Assembly: GCA_016714985.1 (NCBI GenBank)
Contig: JADKBS010000011.1
Span: 124,001-188,000, forward strand
Length of the DNA stretch: 64,000 nt
Direction of reading: 5' to 3'
Source of the DNA: Saprospiraceae bacterium
GTDB lineage: Bacteria; Bacteroidota; Bacteroidia; Chitinophagales; Saprospiraceae
In this document: in pieces, positions 9,454 to 19,029 of the stretch
Layout of the letters: each line of letters opens with the position of its first letter
Position numbering within the stretch: the first letter of the stretch is position 1
Position numbers and translations under genes: made by a program
The notes under the pieces: model-generated
Told to the model about the DNA's origin: nothing
The model's input: the letters and a program-made list of their open reading frames with translations, nothing else
Databases searched by the model: none

Positions 9454-11887
9454 CTAAAAATAAATCCTATAGATTAAATTGGGGAACATCCCGAATTGTT
9501 TCACATAACCCACCTTGTTAGGTTCCCGTTCGTCATAATATTCACTCAATCTGCTTGCGTTATTGGTGGCATTGTCAATATTGAGGTAAAACTCATGGGT
9601 AACCCGTTGCTTGTTGATTTTATAACTTGCGGAAACCGTGAATTGGAACAGGTCGTCCAGCTTGTCTTCGTAGGCATTTTCATAGTCCCAAAACTTACCT
9701 TGTGCGGGGTCAACAGCTACATTTCCATCGGCATCCCGCAGCAGGGGGATGTATTTCTTGCCACCTCCGTAAAACACTTTGGCATTCAAGGACAGGCTTT
9801 TGTTTTTATGGCGACCAAGGTTGACGAACTCCTTGCCAATCAAGAAATTGACCAAGTATTGACCGTTGAACGCCGTGTTCCGTTCCTTGCCATCCAATGC
9901 CTTATAGGTGGAATTAAATACTGAGCCATTTAAGATACAATAAAAATTGCGGTTCAGGAAACGCTCCAAGGTGAACTCAACGCCATAGTTTTTACCCGTA
10001 CCCTTATTCACCAAATCAACATAGCGGAACTCCAAGCCTTCGTTGATGGTCGCATAGTGGCTGGTGTCCAAATTTTCGATGGGCAGGTTGAAGAGGTGCT
10101 GGTAATATAGTTCTACCTGAGCCATCAGGTTTTTGGTAAACTGCATTTTATAACCTGCCACAAAATGGTGCGCTTTTAGCAATCCCAGGTCCTTATTTGG
10201 CTCTATAAGGTTGCCGTCGGTGTTTTCTACCTGCGCAAAATAGTTGTGGACACTTTCCATGGTGCTGTGCAGACCGTAGCCCGCATGTACGGAACTGATA
10301 TTGTTCAGTTTCCAGTTCATGGCAATCCTTGGCTCAATGGTGGACTTTTTATTGTAGAGCACGTTCATATTATGGATGCCAGAAACGAGGGTAATATCGT
10401 CGTTGATGCGGTATTTCCAACTTGCGAAGCTTCGAATGGTGCCGATTTGTTCCTTAAAATCAACCAAGCTGATGCGTTCGTCAGTGATGCCTTTGAGATG
10501 GCTTTGTCCGTAGTCATAATCAAAGAGCGCATATTTCACGCCGACCTGCAACTTATTCTTGGCGTTGATTTTATTATTGTAGGTGATGCCTGCTCGATAG
10601 GTTGTCTTTTTCAGGTCGCTTTTAAAATTGAGCCTTGTATTGAGAATCGAATCACGTTCGATTTCCCCATCCTCGTCCCTGATTGGAAGGGTGAACACTT
10701 CATAGTTTTTATCCGATGAACCATTTCCAGCTACGGAAAACGAAGACTTTATATAGCTTTTTTCATTGATGCTAAACGTATGGTTGAGGCCGATATTCAG
10801 CAGATATGCCGACTTGTCATAGTCTTCTTGCACGTTATCCAACATGCTGTTGTCGCCAGGTGTTTCCCGGATTTCCGGCTGAATATCCTTAAAAAAGGCG
10901 CTACTGCTCCCGCCCAACCCAAAGAAAGAGAAAATACCCGCTTTTTTTGTCGGCAACATAACCTTGAAGGCTGCATCCTGGAATTTTGGGACACCACCTA
11001 CTTTCAGAAAACCAATTTTATCCAGCAATGTGACAGTGGAATATCGGTAATTCAAGAGATAAGAGCCGCCATAGCCTTTCTTAAAAGGCCCTTCCAGCAT
11101 TACGTCCGTTCCGAGGATGCCTATACCAAAGGAGGATTCCCTTTTTTCGTTGTTGCCATTGCGTAGGTTTACATCATATACGCCCGATAAAACATCGCCA
11201 TATTCCGCCGAAAATGCGCCAGTATGAAAATCGGAAGTGGACAAGAGGTTGTTGTTAAGGGCGCTGATGCCGCCTGATACGGCGTTTTGGTCTGCGAAAT
11301 GGTTGGGGGTGGTGATTTCCATGCCCTCTAATCGCCACTGCACATATTTCGGTGAATTTCCCCGCACGATGATGTCGTTGTTACCATCCGGCGTATTAGT
11401 GACACCTGCGAAGGAGGTCAATATCTTGGAAGGGTCGTTGAACCCGCCTGCATACCGCTTGGATTGCTCCAAAGAGACGGAACGGCTACTGATGAGCGAC
11501 ATCTCGTTCAAAGCTTCCCCAGTGTGTTGCGTTGCAGTGACCACCACCTCGTTCATCTGCATCACAGACTCCTGTATATAGAGGTCGAGCACCACTTCTT
11601 TTGCGGTGATAACCTCTATATTCGGAATGGTTTGGTCTTCATAGCCAAGATAAGTTAATTGGAGGTTAACCTTGCCAAGTGGCACTTTTTCCAATCGGAA
11701 ACCACCGTCCAATTCGGTCACTGTGCCCAGCAATGGGTCGGAACCTAATACCACCACCTGTACACCATATATAGGTGATTTACTGTCGGCATCCTGTACG
11801 GTGCCCTTATGGTCTGCACCATTTTTGGCCCACGGCCAATGCGGAGAAAAGCATTGCAAATAATGTGATTAAACTGAGTTTTTTCAT
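9454..11887 (-). CDS. TonB-dependent receptor with CarboxypepD_reg domain (N-terminal frameshift)
   Basis: This is an about 810-residue outer-membrane receptor. It has a beta-sandwich CarboxypepD_reg-like domain (about residues 25-110, 'GTVQDADSKSPIYGVQV'), a plug ('MNEVVVTATQ', 'DIIVRGNSPKYVQWRLEGM') and a barrel ending 'LIYRIYF'. The main frame starts abruptly at 11859 without a signal peptide. Reading from ATG at 11887 gives MKKLSLITLFAMLFSALAVGQ, and removing one base from the five-base T run at 11822-11826 (A run on the coding strand) joins it to the receptor. The substrate is unknown. A decayed palindromic element and a small secreted protein lie just upstream. Confidence 0.85.
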
Positions 11888-11922
11888 GATTGATAATGAT
11901 TGTAGATTGATGAAAGAAAATG

Positions 11923-11992
11923 ACTAATTAGGAGAGTGTGGGAAGGCAAATGAGTTTTTTTCCCCAATAAGCACCCTCCTGTTGAGCAGTTA
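11923..11992. mobile_element. Internally deleted copy of nested-palindrome element
   Basis: The left end 'actaattaggagagtgtggga' style sequence and the right end 'caccctcctgttgagcagtta' match the termini of the ~125-bp element seen intact at 32241, 37309 and 63592, but most of the inner hairpins are lost. The flanks agaaaatg (11915-11922) and agaaagtt (11993-12000) look like a decayed target duplication. The right end TTA at 11990-11992 is also the stop codon of the neighbouring small gene. Confidence 0.6.
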
Positions 11993-12235
11993 AGAAAGTT
12001 GTTTATTGGTTGTTGTAAGGGCCATGAAGTTTTTATGCACTTTTTGGAACATAAAACCTACGAGTGTGCAAGCTGCGGCGTCAACCAAATGGTCTAAGAA
12101 GAATAAACCAGCTTCGACGCCAGTGATGGACGGGCCAAGGGCTTTGTCCACGACTGCCCAGCAAATGTTCGGAGTAGCCTGCACATTTAATTGTGCCGTA
12201 AAAAACACCGTGATTAAGATTAAAATTGGTCGCAT
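11990..12235 (-). CDS. Small secreted hypothetical protein
   Basis: This 81-residue protein starts with a plausible signal peptide (RPILILITVFFTAQLNVQA). The mature part is short and moderately hydrophobic with two Cys residues ('NICWAV', 'AACTLV'), and it may hold a membrane-embedded segment. I do not recognise a family. It lies directly upstream of, and in the same direction as, the TonB receptor, separated by a decayed repeat element that supplies its stop codon. An opposite-strand frame of similar length exists, but only this strand gives a secretion signal. Confidence 0.45.
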   Translation of the reverse strand: MRPILILITVFFTAQLNVQATPNICWAVVDKALGPSITGVEAGLFFLDHLVDAAACTLVGFMFQKVHKNFMALTTTNKQLS

Positions 12236-12462
12236 TTGATTTAGTTTGAAAATTAAGAATGCACAAATGTCCCCTGAGTCTCGATTTTGTACAATACTGA
12301 TTTATCAGTATGCCTACGCAGCGAAGTGCATAACTAGTTGATAATGTGAGTGATAGAATAGTTGAGACCCCTAATTAGTTGCTTTGGGAATGCCTGGCAG
12401 GTGTAAGAGGTGTTGTAGGATGATTTCCAAAGTCTCGAAGATTTCGGAAATCTTATGCTAGC

Positions 12463-13233
12463 CTAATCTAACAAGCCATATTTAGAGGCGAACATGACCG
12501 CTTCGAATGAATTGTTCGCCCCCAGTTTTTCCAAAAACCTTTGGCGGTGCGTGTTAACGGTATGCAGGCTGATGGACAACCTATTGGAGATTTCCTTGCT
12601 GAGAAGTCCATTCTTCACAAGTTTCAATATTTCCAGTTCCCGGTTGGTCAGTTCATAACCAACTTTTGTGGATGCTTCATAAGGGACGGAGTTCCCTGTC
12701 TTGAAATTCAGGAACTGGCATTTGATGCCGTTGAATTCTTCCTGGTTTGGGGAAATATCCACGATGCCAAGCAGGAGCCAAATTTGCCCTGTTTTATCCA
12801 ATTCAATAAACTGGTGTTGTTCGATTAATCGCACGTATTTATGTTGTGCATTGTGCATCCTATATTCACTTATCAATTTATGACTTAATTTCTCCTCGCT
12901 CGAAAAATTCTCAAATATCTTAAAAACCGAAACACTATTAAGGCTCAGTTTTAATGCATCTTCGGGATGGATTTTGTCAACAAAGAAGGCTTGTCCAAGC
13001 TTTTCATAATCAGACTTAACATAGCCTAGTTGCTGGCCGAAATTGGATGAATAGAAAACGATTTGCCGTTTGCTCACATCGAACAGGCTTACCCCTGAGT
13101 TGCCGATGTCAGCCAAGGTTTGAAGTGCGGCCTTGTGTCTTTCCAATTTGGCAAAGTCCAGGTTCGCCTCTTCGAACTTATAGCGCATGAGGTATTTGAA
13201 AAAGATTTCTTCGACATCGTTTTGCTTTGCCAT
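12463..13233 (-). CDS. PAS-LuxR transcriptional regulator
   Basis: This is a cytoplasmic DNA-binding regulator. A PAS-type sensor fold occupies about residues 30-165 ('VSLFDVSKRQIVFYSS', 'KIHPEDALKLSL', 'YRMHNAQHKYVRLIEQ') and a GerE/LuxR HTH the last 65 residues ('LTNRELEILKLVKNGLLSKEI', 'SLHTVNTHRQRFLEKLGA'). The frame extends upstream to 13338, but those 35 residues do not look like protein. The Met at 13233 begins 'MAKQNDVEEIFFKYL' and fits the family. The ligand of the PAS domain is unknown. No receiver domain is present, so it is not a classic two-component output. Confidence 0.85.
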   Translation of the reverse strand: MAKQNDVEEIFFKYLMRYKFEEANLDFAKLERHKAALQTLADIGNSGVSLFDVSKRQIVFYSSNFGQQLGYVKSDYEKLGQAFFVDKIHPEDALKLSLNSVSVFKIFENFSSEEKLSHKLISEYRMHNAQHKYVRLIEQHQFIELDKTGQIWLLLGIVDISPNQEEFNGIKCQFLNFKTGNSVPYEASTKVGYELTNRELEILKLVKNGLLSKEISNRLSISLHTVNTHRQRFLEKLGANNSFEAVMFASKYGLLD

Positions 13234-13440
13234 TTGACTTTGAACATTTGGTATCAGCCAATTGAAAGCCAGAAAATTGCGTTGTCTCATTTGCCAAAGC
13301 TTCCATTTGGTTGCGCCAAATATAAAGTATAATTCCAAAAAGCGAAGCGAGCAGATGCTTTTGGGTGCGATTTTTATTTGAGAATTCAGATTGCCTTACA
13401 TCGGACGGGTTGTCAAGACATTTGCCTTGTTTTGTAAGTG

Positions 13441-14379
13441 TCAGCTCCTAGGATTGTCAATCGGTATTGATTGAAAGCTTTCCATCACTAGCTCTTTGCT
13501 GACCGAGATTCCTGCTGTCGTTCCCATGGCTACTGCATTTGCTACCGTCCGCATCCGGGTGGTGTTGTCGCCACAGGCAAAGATTCCCTTTGCACTGGTC
13601 TTTTGAAAAGCATCAACCATGATGTATCCATCCTGGGTCAACTCACACCCCAATTCAGTGGGAATACTGCAGTTTTGTTCAAATTGATTGCGAACGTACA
13701 ATGCAGAACAAGAAGCTGACGTGCCATCCTTGAAAACGATTTTTTGGAGACGACCGTTGGTATGTTCCAATTTTTCGATTGGCGTTTCGATGGTTTTGAT
13801 GTTGTGCTTTTCGAGCATTAGCGTTTGTTCTTGCGTCAAAGTGGATTTGCCGTTGGAGTAGAGCGTAAGGTCTTTTGTCCAATTTGAAATAAGCATAGAA
13901 AACTCAAGGCCATATTCTCCATTGCCCAAAATGCCAGTAGCTTCATTTCTTACTTCATAGCCATGACAATAGGGGCAATGCAAGACTGAAATGCCCCAGC
14001 ATTCGGCATATCCTGCTATCTCCGGCATTATGTCTTTTATCCCCGTGGCAAAAATCAGTTTTGTAGCTTTGAATATTTCTCCAGATTCAGTTTGTATTTC
14101 AAAACCGGTTTCCGTTTTTACGCCTTTGGATGCAAGGCCGTGGTAGAACTTAATGGTGTTATATTTTCCTACTTGACACTTTGCAAGAATGGCTATCTCC
14201 AAGGGTGTTCTTCCGTCTTGGGTAAGGAAATTGTGCGAGTATGGAGTTTGTATATTGCATGGCATTCCACCATCAATAATCAAAACTTGCTTCAACGACC
14301 TTCCTAAAGCCATGCCTGCCGCAAGCCCTGAGTAACTCCCACCAATAATAATCACGTCGAAATTGTTGCTGCTTTTCAT
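13441..14379 (-). CDS. NAD(P)/FAD-dependent oxidoreductase, thioredoxin reductase-like
   Basis: This 312-residue flavoprotein of the thioredoxin reductase fold has an N-terminal FAD-binding GGSYSGLAAG motif (about residue 13), a CPYC redox pair in 'HCPYCHGYEV' (about residue 135), an NAD(P)-binding 'GNGEYGLEF' segment, and the late FAD motif 'GIFACGDNTT'. The redox-active CxxC suggests disulfide chemistry, although this short clade is distinct from canonical TrxB. No thioredoxin gene is adjacent. It lies in the accessory block among regulators and other oxidoreductases, so a stress role is inferred. Confidence 0.88.
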   Translation of the reverse strand: MKSSNNFDVIIIGGSYSGLAAGMALGRSLKQVLIIDGGMPCNIQTPYSHNFLTQDGRTPLEIAILAKCQVGKYNTIKFYHGLASKGVKTETGFEIQTESGEIFKATKLIFATGIKDIMPEIAGYAECWGISVLHCPYCHGYEVRNEATGILGNGEYGLEFSMLISNWTKDLTLYSNGKSTLTQEQTLMLEKHNIKTIETPIEKLEHTNGRLQKIVFKDGTSASCSALYVRNQFEQNCSIPTELGCELTQDGYIMVDAFQKTSAKGIFACGDNTTRMRTVANAVAMGTTAGISVSKELVMESFQSIPIDNPRS

Positions 14380-14506
14380 CTAGTTGTTATTTATGAATTT
14401 TTAGCAAAAGTGCATTAAGGCAGGGATTGCCTTAACAACCCCTGCTTTTTTGCCCGTTTCTTGCCGTTTTAATCTGCAAAAAAATCTCCCTCAAATGCGC
14501 TGAGTG

Positions 14507-14731
14507 TTAACGTTTTTCTGTTGTTTGTGAGAACAATCGGATGATTGAATCAACAAAAGGTACACCAACAAAAACTATCCACGGCACCAAAGTTAGTGTC
14601 AGAATGAAGGTTCGCAGGTATAAAGGCAGAACGGCCAATGGTTCGCCCAGAAAATAAAGAAACAGCGTAATGGATGGGTAAATTACCACCCAAATCTTCA
14701 GGGATGCGATTAATTTCATTTTAACTTTCAT
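14507..14731 (-). CDS. Small two-TM membrane protein
   Basis: This is an about 74-residue integral membrane protein with two hydrophobic helices ('IWVVIYPSITLFLYFLG' and 'FILTLTLVPWIVFVGVPFV') and a charged tail. The frame extends to 14767, but a TAATTTTG -7 box lies at 14767-14774, so translation most likely begins at the Met at 14731 ('MKVKMKLIASLK'). I do not recognise the family with certainty. It carries the GTCC direct-repeat operator shared with two other genes of this block. Confidence 0.75.
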   Translation of the reverse strand: MKVKMKLIASLKIWVVIYPSITLFLYFLGEPLAVLPLYLRTFILTLTLVPWIVFVGVPFVDSIIRLFSQTTEKR

Positions 14732-14766
14732 GCAAGTTGCTTTTAATTTGTTGTTTAATTTAGGCA

Positions 14767-14825
14767 CAAAATTACCCTCATGCGCAACCTGCTGGATAGG
14801 ACAAAAATGAAGTTGAATAGGACTT
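14767..14825 (-). promoter_or_regulatory. Promoter with 21-bp-spaced GTCC operator
   Basis: On the minus strand a -7 box TAATTTTG (plus 14767-14774) is preceded by GTCCTAT half-sites whose plus-strand ggac cores start at 14799 and 14820, exactly 21 bp apart. The proximal half-site lies 24 bp upstream of the -7 box. The same geometry occurs at 20838/20859 and 22037/22058. Spacing of two helical turns is typical of AraC-family half-sites. The distal half-site touches the stop of the adjacent AraC gene. Confidence 0.65.
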
Positions 14826-15687
14826 ATTTGAAAAGTTGCCGAAATGATACTGGCGTATAGCCTGTATGCTTTTTAAAAAACCTGATGAAGTAAGAGATGT
14901 CTTCATAGCCCAACATGTCGGCGATTTGAGCTATTTGGTTGGAGGTTGACAACAAGTATCGCTTAGTTTCTAAGATGACATGCTCATTGATTAGCTCAGA
15001 GCACGTTTTGCCGGTGATTGCTTTGGTGATTGCATTGAGTTGGTAGGGTGACAAGTTCAGCAGCCCAGCATAATCTGACACTTGCTTGTGCTTGAAAATA
15101 TTGGTTTCGATAAGCTCCAACAATTCATCCAAGCGCTCTTGTTCATACAACCTTTGTCTCCCTGTAGGCTGTTCAGCAAGTTGTCGCTGCCTAACAAGCT
15201 CGATTAAGAAAATCCCAAGGCTGGCTTTTATGACTTCCAGGTAACCTTCTTGTTTTTCTGCGAATTCTTGAAAAATGTAAGCTAAATTGGAAAACAGTTT
15301 TTCAACCTTATGGGATTCAAGTTGGCAGAAGTTTTTATGGGTCGTTTTTCGCAACAGTTGTCTTGCAGCATAATCAGTCGGATAGTAGAAATCAGCGTTG
15401 AACTGCATCAGGTAGCCAGTACTTCCTGCTTTGAGTATAAGCTGGTGAACTTGGCCTGGCCGAAGAAAGAATACAGTGTTATCACAGACTTCATACGAGA
15501 CAAAGTCTATTTCATGGCATCCAGCCCCTTTTCTAACTGCCAAAATGAGGTAATAATCATGCCTGTGGAACGCATGAAACATGTCCCCACCAATCAATAA
15601 ATCTTCAACTGCCCTTATGCTAAAACCACCAATAGCTGGCGATGCATTTTTTACTGCATTGATTTTTCTTGTTGGTATATTTTTCAT
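14824..15687 (-). CDS. AraC-family transcriptional regulator
   Basis: This 287-residue regulator has an N-terminal cupin-like sensor (about residues 25-110, 'FHAFHRHDYYLILAVRKG', 'FLRPGQVHQL') and a C-terminal double HTH (about 190-287, 'VSDYAGLLNLSPYQLNAITK', 'IADMLGYEDISYFIRFFKKH'). The upstream Met at 15714 would add nine unlikely residues; 'MKNIPTRKIN' at 15687 is the better start. It stands immediately upstream of the small membrane protein whose promoter holds the GTCC operator, which makes it one candidate for the factor that binds that operator. Confidence 0.9.
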   Translation of the reverse strand: MKNIPTRKINAVKNASPAIGGFSIRAVEDLLIGGDMFHAFHRHDYYLILAVRKGAGCHEIDFVSYEVCDNTVFFLRPGQVHQLILKAGSTGYLMQFNADFYYPTDYAARQLLRKTTHKNFCQLESHKVEKLFSNLAYIFQEFAEKQEGYLEVIKASLGIFLIELVRQRQLAEQPTGRQRLYEQERLDELLELIETNIFKHKQVSDYAGLLNLSPYQLNAITKAITGKTCSELINEHVILETKRYLLSTSNQIAQIADMLGYEDISYFIRFFKKHTGYTPVSFRQLFK

Positions 15688-15791
15688 TTTTCCATTTGGA
15701 CGATATGGCGGCAAATGCGTTTACTTTATGAGTTACAGCCCAATGTTGGTGGCAATGTAAATACAAAAATACTATGATTTGCAATATTTCC

Positions 15792-16000
15792 TAGGCGCAT
15801 GTTTGGGATTTGGTGCTTGAAGCAAAAACGAACTACTTTTTGTCAGTTTTTCGCCCTTTTGAAGGCGCATAACCTGCCCCGGCCTAAGCCGGGAGTGGGG
15901 TTACGCAACTGAAAAAAGGTGGAAAATGGCGGAAATCTCGATGCCAATTTATCGCTAAGCGCCGTTTTGACCATGTGACCAAATCCCAAACAAGCGCTTA
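15792..16000. mobile_element. MITE-like element with TAAGCGC inverted ends, copy A
   Basis: The ends are inverted repeats: taggcgcatgtttgggat... at 15792-15814 and its complement at 15978-16000 match at 21 of 23 positions. Inside lie a GC-rich hairpin (gccccggc...gtgggg, about 15875-15901) and other GGCGC/GCGCC pieces. No protein fits. The right end TTA (15998-16000) is the stop codon of the oxidoreductase gene. A related element lies at 60080-60267. It may be a non-autonomous transposable element or a structured intergenic repeat. Confidence 0.65.
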
Positions 16001-16951
16001 CACTTCTATCGCAACATTTCCTTTTTTATGTCCCTTTTCAACATAAGCATGTGCATCGGCAATTTGCGCTAATGGATAAGTTCTGTCAATTACTGGTTTC
16101 AATTTTCCGGCTTCAACAAGTCCTTTCAGGAAAACAATATCTGATGCTGTATGACTAATTACACCAGTCAAAACCTTTTTGCTGCTTGTCATAGAAATCC
16201 ATGCGCCCTGAAGCATTTCCGACATTCCTGCAGCACTCAGAATCATTATCCCATTTTCATTTAGCGACTTAATACTTCGTGAAACAGATATTGCTTTCAC
16301 AGTATCAAAAATCACATCATAAGTTTCGCCATTTTGGGTAAAATCCTCTTTCGTATAATCAATTACTTTGTTTGCTCCGATAGATTTTACCAAAGCAATA
16401 TTTGCTGTGCTGCAAACACCCGTAACCGCTGCGCCAAATGACTTTGCCAATTGAACGGCAGCACTTCCCACCGCACCAGAAGCACCTACTACAAGCACTT
16501 TTTGCCCTGGTTTTATTACTGCCTTTTTTATAAAGTGCAATGCTGTAACGCCACCAAAAGGAATGACTGCTGCCTCCTTGTGAGAAATACTAGCAGGTTT
16601 TAACGCTATTGATGCGTTCTCAGGCAGACATTTGTATTCAGCATAAGCACCAAAACTCATGTCTGCGTGACCAAAGACTTGGTCGCCAGCTTTGAAAAGT
16701 TTGACCTGACTGCCTACACTTTCTACTTCACCAGAAAAAACACTTCCGAGAATATTGATTTTTGGTTTCATAAAACCGAAAATAAACCTGACTGCAAATG
16801 GGTCAGCTTTGCGTAATCGCCAATCACCCGAATTTACAGCCGTGGCTTTAATTCTTAACAGAATCTCATTGCCTTTGGGCATTGGTTTTTCAACCTCTTT
16901 GACTTGAAGAACCTCTGGTGGGCCATATTGGGCATAAACTGCTGCTTTCAT
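15998..16951 (-). CDS. Zn-independent quinone oxidoreductase (MDR family)
   Basis: This 317-residue protein belongs to the medium-chain dehydrogenase/reductase family, quinone-oxidoreductase type. It has a GroES-like N-terminal domain ('MKAAVYAQYGPPEVLQVKEV', 'RIKATAVNSGDWRLR') and a Rossmann domain with 'VLVVGASGAVGSAAVQLAKS' near residue 145. Catalytic zinc ligands are missing, as in the family. It probably reduces quinones or enones with NADPH. The frame runs to 17086, but homology begins at Met 16951. The stop codon is formed by the end of the MITE-like element. Confidence 0.9.
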   Translation of the reverse strand: MKAAVYAQYGPPEVLQVKEVEKPMPKGNEILLRIKATAVNSGDWRLRKADPFAVRFIFGFMKPKINILGSVFSGEVESVGSQVKLFKAGDQVFGHADMSFGAYAEYKCLPENASIALKPASISHKEAAVIPFGGVTALHFIKKAVIKPGQKVLVVGASGAVGSAAVQLAKSFGAAVTGVCSTANIALVKSIGANKVIDYTKEDFTQNGETYDVIFDTVKAISVSRSIKSLNENGIMILSAAGMSEMLQGAWISMTSSKKVLTGVISHTASDIVFLKGLVEAGKLKPVIDRTYPLAQIADAHAYVEKGHKKGNVAIEV

Positions 16952-17116
16952 TTTTACAATTTTTATTGATGATTTCAAAGGACAAAAGTAGATGTTGCAT
17001 TTTCTACTTTCGTTGACTTTGGTTAAGAAATAAGATAGTGAGTCAAATTGGTTGATTGGGTAAGCCGACATAGGCAGTGACTTCAAGTTGTAACCTAAAA
17101 TTCAACCTCAATTGTT

Positions 17117-17524
17117 CTATGCTTGATCATTTCTTCCATTGCGGTTCAATTTGGATTTAAGCACTAGCAAATAGAAGCCAATGATGAAATCATAAGTCGA
17201 GCAAAACCAATCGTAATCGGGTGGGATTAAACTGGGGTCTCCAACATGCCCATACATAAAATCCCAAAGCCCATGCAGGAAATAACCTGCTATCATGTAA
17301 TAAGAATTCTTTTTGATGCCATAGTAGGCTAACATTAAAAAGAATAATGCCTGTACGAGATTCATGATTAGTGTTGAAATGTCTGACCATGTATATCCAA
17401 CATACAAAAACCCAATGGCTGCTAAAATTAAACCATAGATAACGTCCTTGTCCAATCGCTTAAAGAAAGCAAAAACCAAGATGGTAAATAACCCTGACGA
17501 TATTCCGACAATTGTAGCATTCAT
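17117..17524 (-). CDS. DUF6010-like integral membrane protein
   Basis: This 135-residue protein has about four hydrophobic helices. It carries the motif 'HGLWDFMYGH' in its third quarter and 'DYDWFCSTYDFIIGFYLL' near the end, which resembles DUF6010. The biochemical role is unknown. It lies between the oxidoreductase and the broken multicopper oxidase on the same strand, with 165 bp to the former, so co-transcription is possible but not evident. Confidence 0.72.
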   Translation of the reverse strand: MNATIVGISSGLFTILVFAFFKRLDKDVIYGLILAAIGFLYVGYTWSDISTLIMNLVQALFFLMLAYYGIKKNSYYMIAGYFLHGLWDFMYGHVGDPSLIPPDYDWFCSTYDFIIGFYLLVLKSKLNRNGRNDQA

Positions 17525-17554
17525 AATGTCTGTCTTTTTAAATTTTGTGAGGGG

Positions 17555-17619
17555 TTAGCGTGAAATTTATCCTGTCCAGTGGATTCAAACTAGACAGAAT
17601 GCCATTGATTTCACGCTAA
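17555..17619. repeat. Palindromic repeat TTAGCGTGAAAT
   Basis: TTAGCGTGAAAT at 17555-17566 is the exact reverse complement of ATTTCACGCTAA at 17608-17619. A second inner pairing (CTGTC at 17572-17576 with GACAG at 17593-17597) extends the fold. It lies between the multicopper oxidase stop and the DUF6010-like gene. Its TTAGCG tip resembles the TAAGCGC ends of the MITE-like elements, but the relation is uncertain. Confidence 0.6.
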
Positions 17620-17645
17620 AGCGACATGAACCACGGTTTTATTAT

Positions 17646-18980
17646 TTAGTGATGATGGTGGTGAGCCTGACTAGGAATTGCTTCATCGTAAGGTTTATCG
17701 CCGTCAATTACTTCAAAGTGAGCCATCATTCCTGCTGCGTGGTGCTCGATGATATGGCAATGGTACATCCACATGCCGGGCCGGTTATCCGGTATCCAGG
17801 CGATTTTCACCTTACTTCTGGGCGGCAAATTGATGGTATCTTTCCAGGCCATGTATTCGGGCGCCTTGCCATTCGCTTCAATAACCTGAAAGAAAAACCC
17901 ATGCAGGTGAAAGGGGTGATCCATTAAACTCGCATTAAACACTTCCCATATTTGCAGCTCGCCCACCCGCACCTAAGGTTTGTCATTGACATGTACATCG
18001 CCGTTTACCAGAAAGGTCAAACCTTCCGTCAAACTCGCACCAACAGAAAGCCGCACTTTTCTGGTTATTTCGGCATCTTGCTTTGCCAATGGCTCAATCA
18101 CCCTCAATGTTTCAGGTAGAAAAGCAATGGATGCTTTTTGTTTTCTTACCTGTATAGTTGCAAACTGCTGGCGTTTTGCCTTGAAGAAGGTGCTTCTGTC
18201 ATATTTCAATGCTTCCATCATAATTGTTTCACCTTCCTCAAAAGGGCCTGCCGCAATATCTACCCGCTCGCCGGGTGTTATTAAAACCTCGGTAACGGTG
18301 CGTGGATACTCCAACAGCCCCCCATCGGTTCCGATAATTTTGAATTCCTTGCCACCCAGGTACAGCATAAAATACCTTGCACTGGATGAATTGATGAAGC
18401 GCCACCTTTCCATCTGCCCAGCAGCAATTTCTATCACTGAATTTTCCATTCCATTGATTAACAAAGTGTCACCTTGGCGTCCGTCATGCTTTTCGACGAG
18501 CTGGGGAACAAACCATCTGGGCTGAGTAAATTCGTTCACCGCATCAAGTTTCATGTCATCAATCATTAGCACTTTTTCACCGTCGAAAACAGGGTCTGCT
18601 GGTTCTTCCACGATGAGCGAACCGTACATTCCCCTTTCCATTTGCACGGTTTCATTGGCATGGGAATGGTACCAAAACGTACCAGCATCGGGCAGCAGGA
18701 AGCGGTACTCAAACACCTCACCTGGCGCAACCGGTTTTTGCACCGCATCCGTGCCATCCATCGGCGCTGGCAGGCGCACCCCATGCCAATGTATCATGGT
18801 AGGTTCTTCAAGGTGGTTGGTCAGGCGGACTACTAGCGTGTCGCCGACTTGGGCCCTAAGTTCGGGGCCAGGAACCTGGTTGTTGAAGCCCCATGCCCTT
18901 ATAGTTTTGCCGGGCGCTATGTCCCAGTTGAACCCACTCGCTACCAGGTTGTACACGACTTCTTTGGATTGTTTTTTCAT
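17646..18980 (-). pseudogene. Multicopper oxidase interrupted by in-frame TAG
   Basis: A laccase/CueO-like multicopper oxidase of about 444 codons. The N-terminal part has the copper-binding 'IHWHG' (about residue 67) and 'WYHSHANE' motifs; the C-terminal part has 'HPFHLHG' and 'YHCHIIEHHAAGMM'. All four copper-ligand clusters are therefore present, but a TAG at 17973-17975 ('NDKP*VRVGEL') separates the last two from the rest in the same frame. One base change (TAG to AAG) would restore it. The protein ends in five His residues. No signal peptide is evident. The enzyme oxidises Cu(I) or phenols in its family, consistent with the Cys-rich proteins nearby. Confidence 0.85.
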
Positions 18981-19029
18981 CTTATTTATGTTTAAATCAG
19001 TTTAATGATGAAGATTGGTAAATTATCGT

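Noticed and set aside
12006..12239. Plus-strand 77-codon frame opposite the small secreted protein
   Set aside because: No secretion signal or family; the minus frame has a better N-terminus and gene-direction context.
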